DNA of 64,000 nt from Tetrapyrgos nigripes (lineage: Eukaryota > Basidiomycota > Agaricomycetes > Agaricales > Campanellaceae), in the NCBI GenBank assembly GCA_013368315.1, contig JAACJM010000155.1, positions 1 to 64,000 on the forward strand, given 5' to 3'. Below are positions 54,697 through 64,000 of this stretch, in pieces; positions within the stretch are counted from its first letter, which is position 1, and every line of letters starts with the position of its first letter. The position numbers were made by a program, and so were the translations under genes. The notes beneath the pieces are model-generated. The model made no database searches, was not told the DNA's origin, and worked only from the letters and a program-made list of their open reading frames with translations.

Positions 54697-55771
54697 CTAG
54701 TATTCAGTGTCATCCTTGTCCTCAACATAGCCCTGGTAGAGGGTGTTATCTTCAGGCTCCCTCTCCGCACCTTCATCATCGGAGTCCACAGTGACTGAAG
54801 GTGTATGTATCACTGCCAGCAGTTCCTTGCCAGAAATAAGAGCCTCTTCCTTCTCACCTAGCCCAGTCCACAGCTTCTTGAAATGTTGACAGAGTGATCT
54901 ATACAACGCTGCTTGTGACGCCACATATGCTCTGACTCCTTCAGAGTGTGCGAAGTCTGCAGTAATGCCATCTGTCAACGGACCAATGTATGATTGGCTT
55001 ATTTTCCAATCTGGTTTCCAGGAATCTTTACCAGCCGCAACAACTCCACTAAATTCATTGCAGGTGTCCCAAGCCCGTGCTTTGGCTTCCAAGCTCACTA
55101 AGCACCATCTCATCTCCTCCTTAATCAGGATAATTTCTTCTGTCCATTGTTGCATTCAGGCGTGTGCCTTACACCACTTGACACGTATGACTGGTAAGAT
55201 ATAAATTCAGGATGTACTTGCATAACAAAATCAAATACTTACTTTCTTCCAACGTTTTGTTGTCAAGCTGTGTTCCAGTCCCACCCTCTTTCCAGATCCA
55301 AGACAGATCAGCAAAACCCTCGCCAGTAGATGTGTGGATCCGATCAATTCGCTTCTGCTTCTGACGTGCAGCAGCTATGATCAAATTGGCATCTTCAGGA
55401 TGTACTTGCATAACAAAATCAAATACTTACTTTCTTCCAACGTTTTGTTGTCAAGCTGTGTTCCAGTCCCACCCTCTTTCCAGATCCAAGACAGATCAGC
55501 AAAACCCTCGCCAGTAGATGTGTGGATCTGATCAATTCGCTTCTGCTTCTGACGTGCAGCAGCTATGATCAAATTGGCATCCTCCACTTTGGAGTCACTG
55601 CTACCCCTATCCTTTTCTTCCGGAGTTTTTCGTTTCTTCTTTCTCGCAATCCCGACAGCTCGGTCTCCAGTCATCAACTGGACATCAACATCCTCAAGCT
55701 TCTTCCACTTCATGTTCTCTCTCCCAACCAAATTTACCAATGCAGTCCAAGCTGTTTGGTACTTCTTCTTA
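54697..55771 (-). pseudogene. KDZ transposase, C-terminal part
   Basis: Reads MTGDRAVGIARKKKRKTPEE, ANLIIAAARQKQKRID..., then RVKWCKAHA, stop, MQQWTEEIILIKEEMRWCLV, and GVRAYVASQAALYRSLCQHF with an acidic tail ending at 54697. The pattern (RVKW.KA.A...W.EE..L.EEMR..L and AY...QAA..R.L..HF) is that of the C-terminal part of Kyakuja-Dileera-Zisupton transposases. TGA at 55156-55158 replaces an expected Arg. One exon is tandemly duplicated (55206-55581). The gene continues at 60740-61084 across the Copia insertion. Confidence 0.8.
55206..55581 (-). repeat. Tandem duplication of a KDZ exon and intron
   Basis: 55206-55393 and 55394-55581 (period 188 bp) are nearly identical and contain the exon ANLIIAAARQKQKRID...NKTLEE with its GTAAGT donor. 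Confidence 0.92.
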
Positions 55772-55776
55772 CAGCT

Positions 55777-56012
55777 TGTTGGAATTTAATGATAACGATC
55801 ATATTACTAAGCTACTACGCATACGGCAATCAATCAGATACTGCGGACATACGGTCAAATGATCATACGGATATACTTAGACTATTTATATTGTTATACT
55901 ACTTTGATTAATGATATATACTTGAGAGTCAAGCGAAATACGTTCGCACGCTCTTACCCCCCACTTTGTGACTCTCACTAAGACTATTCGCTAAGATAAC
56001 CTAAGTCCAATA
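55777..56012 (+). repeat. 5' LTR (Copia)
   Basis: 236 bp. Followed by GGTTATGGGCCC, a plausible primer-binding site. Confidence 0.95.
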
Positions 56013-56105
56013 GGTTATGGGCCCCGCCTAGCTTGCTATAACTCCAATAAACACTTGTTCTACTCTGCTTTACTCTCTACTCGTACTCTGTTCTTGGACT
56101 AGTAT

Positions 56106-59100
56106 ATGACTAGTCGACAAACTCGATCTCAAGGATCAGCCCCAGATATCCCACTTCCTACTACCAGTCGCCACTCTAGTGCACACCCCTCTGGTACCCA
56201 AACTCCTACTCCGCCCGTATCATCTACTTCACAAGCACAACCACTTGATCCTCTCTTCCAAAACCCTCTTCCATTCCCACTTGATCCCATTATGTCTGAT
56301 GCTGGCGAACATACTAGGACTGATGTCCGAGATACTGCCCCTACTTCACCATCATCTCCTCCATCTACCTCTACTTCGTCGGTCGCATTATCTGTGCCCG
56401 AAAACACAAACCCCAACTACGTGATGCCGCTCAGCGACATCAACAAAGCTTTTGATTCCCTGACAGTTCTTACTGGCAGTGAGAATTGGAAGATGTGGTA
56501 CTTCCGCGTTAATAACGCTATATGGGTGATTCGTCACCAACACTTTAAAAGTTCCGGGTTACATCCTGGTAATACTGTCAAACTAGCCTGTTTTAACGCT
56601 ATTACAGGCAAGATTGATGATAAAATCATGATCCACTACACTGAAGAGTCGGATGCGATAGAGCTTATCGAGAAGCTCAAGCAACGCTTCGACCCTTCAT
56701 CCACAGTTCAAGAGTCTAACAAGCTGTGGAAACTCTTCAACTTACGTAAACCAGTCTGGGAGTTTGATAAGCTCCTCGACGAAGCTCAGGATCTCTGGGC
56801 TTCTATCAAGAAGAGAGACATAGATGTCTCAGATCAAGTTTTTTACTCAGCTCTAGTGGGGATTATTCCTCCACACTATCACTTTGTTCGCAGTTCTTAC
56901 GAAGCAACTGTGGATGCAGCTGCAGCTACTTGGGATGCCACTACTGCAGCTGAAGGGGAGAAACCCGTATACAGAGCCGTTGACCTCATTGCGCGGCTAA
57001 AGAAGGAATTCACTAACTATCGTTTGAGCAATGCTCGAACGTATCCTTCGAAGAAGTCCGACAAGAAGTCCGGTAGCACTAGTCAAAGCGGTGCTCAACG
57101 ATCGGACAAGTCAAAAGGGGAACGCGCTAACGCCGCAGCGCCGTTCCAGAAGCCTTCTGATGTCAAAAAGGATCGGAAGTGCTTCAACTGCAACAAGATG
57201 GGTCATACGACCCTGATGTGCCCAGAACCATGGACTGAAAAGTCCAAAGAAGCTATGAAGAAGAAGGGGATTACTAAACAATCCAACAAAGGCAAGACCA
57301 AGGAGAATGCATCAGTTGCCATCTCCATGCCTGCGTCTTCTTCTTCTCAAATTGCGACTACGTCAACTTCGCAATCGGACTGGGTACAGTCAATTTCTTC
57401 GAGCGACGTTGAGATGGAAGACTCAGAGACTCCAGTGAGTCATCATATTTCCCTACCTGCTTTTACCGCGATCTCTGACCAAGATCATACGCATATCATT
57501 GATTCTGGTGCTACTATACACTGTACACCGTATCTTAACTTACTTTTTAACGTTCATACTACGCCTGCCATAACTTTAACTGTTGCCAATTCAGAGCATC
57601 TAGATCTTCAATTAGCAGGCGATATGCGGGTAGAAATTAGGAAGGACAATGGTGAGTCTTCATCGATCACTCTTAAAAATGTATACTATAACTCAAAACT
57701 TCCGTTTACTTTAATCAGTATTTCACAAAAAGCGGACTATACTTTTACTTTTCATGATCATTTATGTATAATACGGAATGACAAGGACAATTTCATTGGC
57801 GTTATACACGAGAGCGCCAAACTTTACTCCATCACAACTAAAAAATTGAGTGATAACGTTGCCACTTTAAGTTTATACGAACTTCACAAACAAATTGGTC
57901 ATATGAGTTATACAAATCTAAAAACATTACTAAAAACAGATAAATCTATTATTACAACCATTATTGATGATTGGACAGAAACTCAATGCGAAGACTGCAT
58001 CATCAATAATATACACAGACTTTCTGTTCCGAAACAACGTACTTCAGAATTAGCAGAAAACTTCGGAGACCATTTTCATATTGATATATTTGGTCCATTA
58101 TGAACAGAAGACGAAGCTTATACCCAATGGGTTACATTTACTACTGAACTATTTACGCAATATGGTATCAAAGTTAAAATTCTACAATCAGACAACGATG
58201 CCGTATTTACTTCGGGTGCATTCAAAAACTACCTGAAAGCACAAGGTACAATTGCACGTTATACAGTTCATGACACGCCTCAGCAAAACGGAGTTGCTGA
58301 AAACATACATCAACATATCATGAATGGTATTTGTGTTAATCTGCATACTGGAAAACTACCTAATCGTTTATGGTGGCATGCAGGACTTTATACTATGTAC
58401 ATACTTAATAGATCTCCGAAAACTGCATTAAAAATGCAAACTCCCTATTTTAAATGTTACGGTGTTAACGCAAACTTAGACAATCTACATAGCTTTGGTA
58501 CACCTTGCATTGTATATGATGAAGCAAGAACTAGTAAACTAACTCCTAAAGGAAAATGTGGAGTTTGGTTAGGCTTTGACGATCATTCAAAAGGCCATTA
58601 TGTCTACTTTGGTACTAAAGTGAATGTAGAACGCAACTTGCAATTCTTAACGTCCAAATCGCAAGTTGAAGGGGAGTTACAAAATAAAAATCAAGAACCA
58701 TTAGAAACTACAGAAGAAAATACAACTGAAACTCCAACTTCTCAGGAACACGAACCTGAACCAATGGATGTCGACGAAGACGAAACTAAACAACCTGATG
58801 GCCCAAGACGATCAAAAAGGATCCAAGAAGCCAGAGGTTTACTTTACGATGAAGTTGAACAAAACATTGCTTTCTTCTTAACAGAATTCAATGTTTACTA
58901 CGCTGATAACGTTGGCGATCCAATTTCATTTAAGGATGTACTCAATCATCCACAACGTGATGCATGGTTTGATTCCATGAAAGCTGAGATAGAATCTCTA
59001 GAAAGTCTGGGAACCTGGGAATACGTCAAACCTCCTGCTGATGCAAATATCATTGGTTCCAGATTTGTCTACAAAACTAAGTACGAACTTGGCAAACAGA

Positions 59101-60491
59101 CCAAATTGAAATCTAGACTAGTAGCACAAGGCTTTAGTCAACAAGAAGGCATTGATTACTACGCAAATGATATCTTTGCCCCTGTAGCACGCATGAGCAG
59201 TACACATTTTATACTTGCTCTTGCAGCTTCATTAGACTATGAAACTACTCAGATTGATATTAAATCTGCCTATCTTTACGGAAACGTTACTGACGAGGAA
59301 ACATTATACCTTCGTCCACCTCCGGGTAATTTATTACCTAACTTACCTGAAGGCTACATACTTAAACTCAGAAAAACTCTATATGGGCTTAAACAAGCTG
59401 GTCGTCGATGGTATGAAAAATTATGCAATATTCTCATAAAATTACTAGGACTTAAGAAGTCTACATACGATAATGCGGTATTCTACCGATATCATGAGAA
59501 TAAACTCATTTTAATACTATCTTGTCACGTTGATGACATTACTTTATGTACTATCAACAAAGCTACTGCACAAGCTTTTGTTACTGCACTTAGTGGACAC
59601 GTCCAAGTCACTGACGGTGGAGAAATCCACTGGATTCTCGGTATGGGAATTCAACGAGATAGGAATAATCATACTATTAAACTCTGTCAGAAACATTACA
59701 TTGAGAATATTCTCAAACGATACAATTTTGACCAATTACATTCACGCTGTACACCTATGCTACCCGGGCAAAATCTTAGCCCTAGACCTGGGAGTGAACC
59801 GCAACGGGACGCCGCTGCTATTAAACACTATATGTCACTAGTCGGTGGTTTACGATATGTCGCTGACTGTACTAGGCCAGACATTGCATATTGTACTGGT
59901 CAACTAGCAAGATACCTTAATGATCCAGGTGAAGAGCATTACGCTGCAGCTAAACAATGCTATCTTTATCTAAAAGGAACTTGCGATTACTGGCTCAACC
60001 TAGGGAGCCCTACTATTACTTCTACTTATGGATTTGCTGACTCTGATGGTATGTCCACGTATGGCAATAAACCAATCATGGGCTATGCATTCAAATTTGC
60101 TGAATCGCTTATTTCTTGGTCAAGTAAGCGAGGCACACTGGTAACTTTATCAGTTACTGAGGCTGAACTTTGCGCACTCGCACATGCCTCACAAGAAGCT
60201 ATTTATTTGAAAGGTTTTATAGAAGAAATTCTAAATGCCGAACAGGAGCCAATACTTATCAACTCAGATAGTGCATCTACTTTGGCAATTATACGTGCTC
60301 CTGAAGAACAACATACTCAGAGAACTAAACATTTCAATATCCATAAAAACTTCCTTACTGATCGGATACATCAACGATACATACGAGTTAAACATGTGTC
60401 AACTAATGATCAACTTGCGGATATACTTACGAAAGCTCTCTCCGCTGATAAGATCAAGCGTTTCTCCCGATTACTAGGGATATCCGCTTGA
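56106..60491 (+). pseudogene. Copia Gag-Pol polyprotein with one stop and an integrase gap
   Basis: 1462 codons in one frame, broken only by TGA at 58101-58103. Domains in order: Gag; zinc knuckle CFNCNKMGHTTLMC (about 57181); protease IIDSGATIHC (about 57498); GAG-pre-integrase (LHKQIGHMSYTNLKTLL); integrase with D in HIDIFGPL, D in LQSDNDAVF and E in QQNGVAENIHQ; reverse transcriptase with CHVDDITLC (about 59523); RNase H with SVTEAELCALAHAS and the terminal ADILTKALS. Only 35 residues separate the first two integrase aspartates where copia integrases usually have about 60, so part of the core is deleted. The stop sits just after FGPL, where Arg (CGA) is likely. Confidence 0.92.
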
Positions 60492-60498
60492 AGGGGAG

Positions 60499-60734
60499 TG
60501 TTGGAATTTAATGATAACGATCATATTACTAAGCTACTACGCATACGGCAATCAATCAGATACTGCGGACATACGGTCAAATGATCATACGGATATACTT
60601 AGACTATTTATATTGTTATACTACTTTGATTAATGATATATACTTGAGAGTCAAGCGAAATACGTTCGCACGCTCTTACCCCCCACTTTGTGACTCTCAC
60701 TAAGACTATTCGCTAAGATAACCTAAGTCCAATA
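60499..60734 (+). repeat. 3' LTR (Copia)
   Basis: Identical to the 5' LTR as far as can be read by eye. Confidence 0.95.
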
Positions 60735-60739
60735 CAGCT

Positions 60740-61084
60740 CTCGATGTGCTGTTCATTCCGAATAAAAAGACCTTTGGAGCGAGTAACCATCGCTTGATGC
60801 ACAATATTTGACGTTCGATATGTTAACAGTCTCGACTTCATATGGAGGTGGTTTCTGAGCTGATGGAGCGAGTTTTGGAGTTGCCCTTCATGTAATTTTA
60901 TTTTGAGTTCCACTAGACTGGTATGGCAACCTTCTGTGTGATATGCTGGAGTGAGGGAAGAGGGGAGATAAAGGTGAATATCTTCAGGGAAATGTCCAGT
61001 ACTCTCCTCAGTATTTGAAGCATTTGGAATACTTTTCTCACTTTCTTCTAACATCTGTAAGGCTCCAGGCATATATGTTGCTTG
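60740..61084 (-). pseudogene. KDZ transposase fragment, upstream part
   Basis: Reads QATYMPGALQMLEESEKSIP, PEDIHLYLPSSLTPAYHTEGC, LVELKIKLHEGQLQNSLHQL, RNHLHMKSRLLTYRTSN. This is the conserved KDZ region preceding the piece at 54697-55771; the two were contiguous before the Copia insertion. It is cut at 61085 by an LTR. Confidence 0.85.
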
Positions 61085-61573
61085 TGTCATGAATCGCCTC
61101 CCGTCTTCTTCATTTCCTTTCTATTCTTTTCCCTTCACTACCTATCTCCATATCGCTTATCTACTTTCCATTCTATTCCCTTCTATAAACCCGTAAACAC
61201 TAATTACTTCTCATCATCGTCTACTCCGATCTATGACTCACCTCTCCATTTTCTTTATCTCCATGGACATTCTCACATATATACTTCTTCACTTGACTCA
61301 CATTCTTATCTCCTCCGATCCCTAGGCTCCATGGACATTCTCACATATTCATTTCTCTCTTATATATATCTTATATCTCGTAGCTAGATTCCTTAGTCTG
61401 TTCACTTCGTCTCCACTCCGCTCCTAGTACAGTGCAGTGTCGAGCATAGTCAGCTACTCGATCCCTTCTCATCCCTATCACTTTTCCTCTGTCTCTCCTC
61501 ATTGTAACTCACCGAATCTATCTTGTTCATTGTGTGACTTGGGTGGTTTTGTTAAGCGACAACGTTCTTGACA
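61085..61573 (+). repeat. 5' LTR of Gypsy element A
   Basis: 489 bp, TGTCATGAATCG...CTTGACA (terminal TGTCA/TGACA). Same family as 51576-52032 and 63229-63744. Confidence 0.85.
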
Positions 61574-61677
61574 CTTGAACAGACTCTCTTACACCCACCT
61601 CACAAACAAACCCCGTACAGAAATCCCTGATAAACACACTGGCCCTTAACTTCGAACCCCTTCTTGACAACCTATGA

Positions 61678-63228
61678 ACTCGACCCCCACCAATATATCC
61701 TTTCCCCATCGAAGAATCAAAACGCTTCGTAAACTACCAAGAAGAACTTAAAACAACAGTACGCGAACACGCTATCGCGTTCGACGACTATTGGATTATA
61801 CTCAACAAGAGATCGTGGACCTCAGGTGAAGTGACTGTCTCCGAATACCTCCGAATAAAGATATCACCTGAAAACACCTCTCCACACTACGTTGCAATTG
61901 CAGATACGTGTTACCTCGTTCAACTAGGAAACACAACCCTCCCATATTGGTTCAGTCACGCTGACTACGAAGATAGCGCCATCTCTGAATTCTGCCAAGA
62001 GGAATACCACGAATATCTCCAGACTCGAGTCCCCAGAGTAAGCAACTATTATAGATCGTTGGTCTCTTGGGAAGACGTCTCAGGAGAACAGTGGGATTAT
62101 TTGTTTCCGGAATCCGAAAGCGAGTGAATGAGCAGAAGCGGAATTCCTAGAACCACTAGATCTCGTACAGCCTCACAAAATCCCAGTCGCACCTCCTCTC
62201 CCCACGTCGTTTGTCTCCGACAACCTCACGCACACTTCCCCCGAAACCAACAAGACTGCTACTTCTCACACGAAAACCGGTGGGAGTTTTGCACAACCCA
62301 TCTGTGTCCCAACCGACTCTCCATAAACAACCGACCCCTCTCAATCGAAGAACAGACAGTCGGTATCGAACCAGTCTTACTCTTCCAATCACTCCCATCA
62401 GAACCAACCACAGAAAAAAACCTGAATCCTGCCACAACCCCGTCACCAACTCCTTCTCACGAATCAAACCCAAACAACGAACCTCCCCCAGAATCCCAAA
62501 CCCCTCTCAACAGATCCCCAACGGACAGTACTCCTAGTGCAGTCCAAGAACCCATCTCAGTCAATCCCTCACTCCCAATCGACTTCCACTCTATTCACGC
62601 CGCCCTCAGAATGTCTGAAAACCCTGCCTCAGCCACAGCTGCTGCAGGAGGAACCCAAGCTCCCCGAGACGCTGCACCACCCAACAACGATGCTCAGGAC
62701 GCTCAGTCCTCAGTCTTTCCCAATATGACTACCAAAGAACGAGGAGTGAAGCCAGAGAAGTTCACAGGAGACAGGAACCAAACAAAGGACTGGATGGCCG
62801 AATTTAATAACTATCTCCGACTCAACGATCAAGTCTACCCCACTGAAGAGGAGAAGATATCATTCTTCCTCACGTTGTTCTCAGGAGAAGAAGCGAAACG
62901 ATGGGCTCATAACATGATGGTAAAGGTATTCGAGGAAGAAGATGATTTCAGCGATAGCAACAAAGAATGTACAAGCACCGATGAAGATTCCTCTGCCTCG
63001 AAACCGAAAACGAAAGGGAAATCCTGGACTCTACGCAAGGTGAAGCGGGAGTTTCTACAGGATTTCAAACCCTCGGCTCGAGAAACCCAGGCCCAAACCA
63101 AAATAGAACATATTAAAATGGAGGGAGCCCTGGCCGATATAGATAAGTACAACTCCCAATTCAAACGATACGCTGACGATACTGGCTATAACGACAAGGT
63201 GTTAATGAAGTACTATCGAAAAGGACTT
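61678..63228 (+). pseudogene. Gypsy gag, interrupted and truncated
   Basis: One frame from about 61678 to 63228 with a TGA at 62125-62127 (ESESE, stop, MSRSG). The second part carries a Pro/Ser/Asn-rich stretch and the retrotransposon Gag domain (KPEKFTGDRNQTKDWMAEFN, FFLTLFSGEEAKRWAHNMM, IDKYNSQFKRYADDTGY). It ends at KYYRKGL where LTR B begins. It would form virus-like particles in the cytoplasm if intact. Confidence 0.8.
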
Positions 63229-63744
63229 TGTCATGAATCGTCTCCCGCCTATTCATTTCCTTTCTATTCTTTTCCCTTTACTGCCTATTTCCCACTCTAA
63301 CCCCATAAAACATCAACCATTTCTCATCATCGTCTATAGTTACCATCTCGCTAGATCTATGACTCATATTCCTATCTCCTCCGATTTCTATCTCCATGGA
63401 CATTCTCACTGTCAATCACTCCGTACGATCCAGTACCTTCATCTATCCATATTTGACTCATTATTCTCTCGCCCTTGACATTTCCACATGATACCGTCTA
63501 TTATTAACTTACTCTTTCCCATCTGTTCATATTTTACTTATATACCTGTGATCTTTGTAAACTATTCCTTAGTTCGTTCACTTCGTCTCCACTCCGTACT
63601 TTTACTACGCAGTGTAGAGCCTAGTCAGCTTACTTTCTCTCCATTCCTCTATCTCTTTACTTTTTGAACAATCTATTCTCTTGTAACCGCTTCTCTCGCA
63701 TTGAGTGACTTGGGTGGTTATCGAGTGTATCGACGACCTTGACA
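63229..63744 (+). repeat. 5' LTR of Gypsy element B
   Basis: 516 bp, TGTCATGAATCG...CCTTGACA, diverged from LTR A by substitutions and indels. Followed by the same leader sequence (ACTTGAACGAACTCCCATACAC), so it starts a second element. Confidence 0.82.
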
Positions 63745-64000
63745 CTTGAACGAACTCCCATACACCCACCTCACAAATCTTTCCATTGTATTGAACCTTC
63801 CTATTATCCTATCCCTCCCCTACGGTGCCCAAAGCCCATCATCTCTACCCTGTGTGAGGAGCCTCACAGGTTGGCAGGCGTGAACTACTCAAGGAGCAGT
63901 TACACAAGGTCATCCCCCGTCTACACAGTCTCGAGACGTAATACCAGATTCGCTAAACCCGAGTAAGGTGGTCGACCGGTTCTGTAATTGAAATCCAAAG
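63745..64000 (+). mobile_element. Gypsy element B leader, runs off window
   Basis: Leader homologous to 61574-61640 at first, then differs. No gag reading is recognised before the window ends. Confidence 0.6.

Larger units (their letters stand above)
55777..60734 (+). mobile_element. Copia LTR retrotransposon with identical LTRs
   Basis: LTRs of 236 bp (55777-56012 and 60499-60734, TGTTGGAATT...GTCCAATA) appear identical base for base. The 5-bp target duplication CAGCT is at 55772-55776 and 60735-60739. A polypurine tract AAGGGGAG precedes the 3' LTR. It inserted into the KDZ pseudogene. Identical LTRs mean a very recent insertion. Confidence 0.95.
61085..63228 (+). mobile_element. Gypsy element A, 5' part (LTR, leader, gag)
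   Basis: LTR, leader (CTTACACCCACCTCACAAA) and gag are followed abruptly at 63229 by the LTR of a second copy. No pol is present, and no polypurine tract precedes 63229, so the second LTR is not element A's own 3' LTR. Confidence 0.8.

Noticed and set aside
58101..58103. Programmed stop readthrough in Copia
   Set aside because: The stop lies inside integrase, not at a Gag-Pol boundary, and the adjacent core is shortened.

Overview
This 64 kb window comes from a filamentous basidiomycete fungus, most likely an Agaricomycete. That is an inference from several signs: genes are split by many short introns (about 50 to 150 nt); there is a KDZ transposase, chromodomain Gypsy and Copia elements, hAT and Tc1/mariner elements; there is a TKL-type kinase fused to TPR repeats; and secreted ricin-B-type lectins are present. 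No bacterial or phage signature is visible. The species cannot be named from the sequence.

Layout. 1-3.4 kb: decayed DNA with a TIR-bounded element holding a helicase fragment, then a pseudogene of a Bor1-like anion/borate transporter. 3.4-11.7 kb and 13.2-20.5 kb: two copies of one large direct segmental duplication. Each copy carries a small three-exon gene of unknown function and a five-exon secreted ricin-B lectin with a Thr-rich tail. Copy 1 was later hit by a 5'-truncated LINE, and copy 2 preserves the empty target site. 20.8-22.1 kb: an F-box/LRR pseudogene. 22.4-23.7 kb: the clearest housekeeping gene, mitochondrial ribosomal protein uL13m (five exons, minus strand). 24.8-25.2 kb: a 90-residue hypothetical gene. 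25.9-28.0 kb: a 12-exon gene with a GRF-like zinc finger and two exon-encoded SUMO-interacting-motif-like modules. 29.9-32.7 kb: a TKL kinase joined to five near-identical 45-residue TPR repeats, interrupted by one frameshift. 34.8-35.4 kb: a second, broken kinase on the other strand.

From 35.5 kb to the end the window is nested transposable elements: a 1.9 kb TIR element with (CCGA)n subterminal repeats; a hAT transposase tail; a complete Tc1/mariner-like element (39.17-41.46 kb) with an apparently intact DDE transposase; a hAT-type non-autonomous element with a perfect 8-bp target duplication (41.95-49.13 kb) into which a chromovirus (42.51-48.87 kb) inserted; satellite-like tandem repeats; the 3' end of a second chromovirus; a KDZ transposase pseudogene split by a young Copia element with identical LTRs (55.78-60.73 kb); and two further Gypsy copies at the right edge.

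Together the window looks like a few ordinary genes embedded in a silenced, expanding repeat landscape. Several unrelated elements are disabled by TGA where CGA (Arg) is expected, which suggests CpG deamination. The non-TE genes most worth attention are the kinase-TPR receptor-like gene, the GRF/SIM gene and the duplicated lectins.
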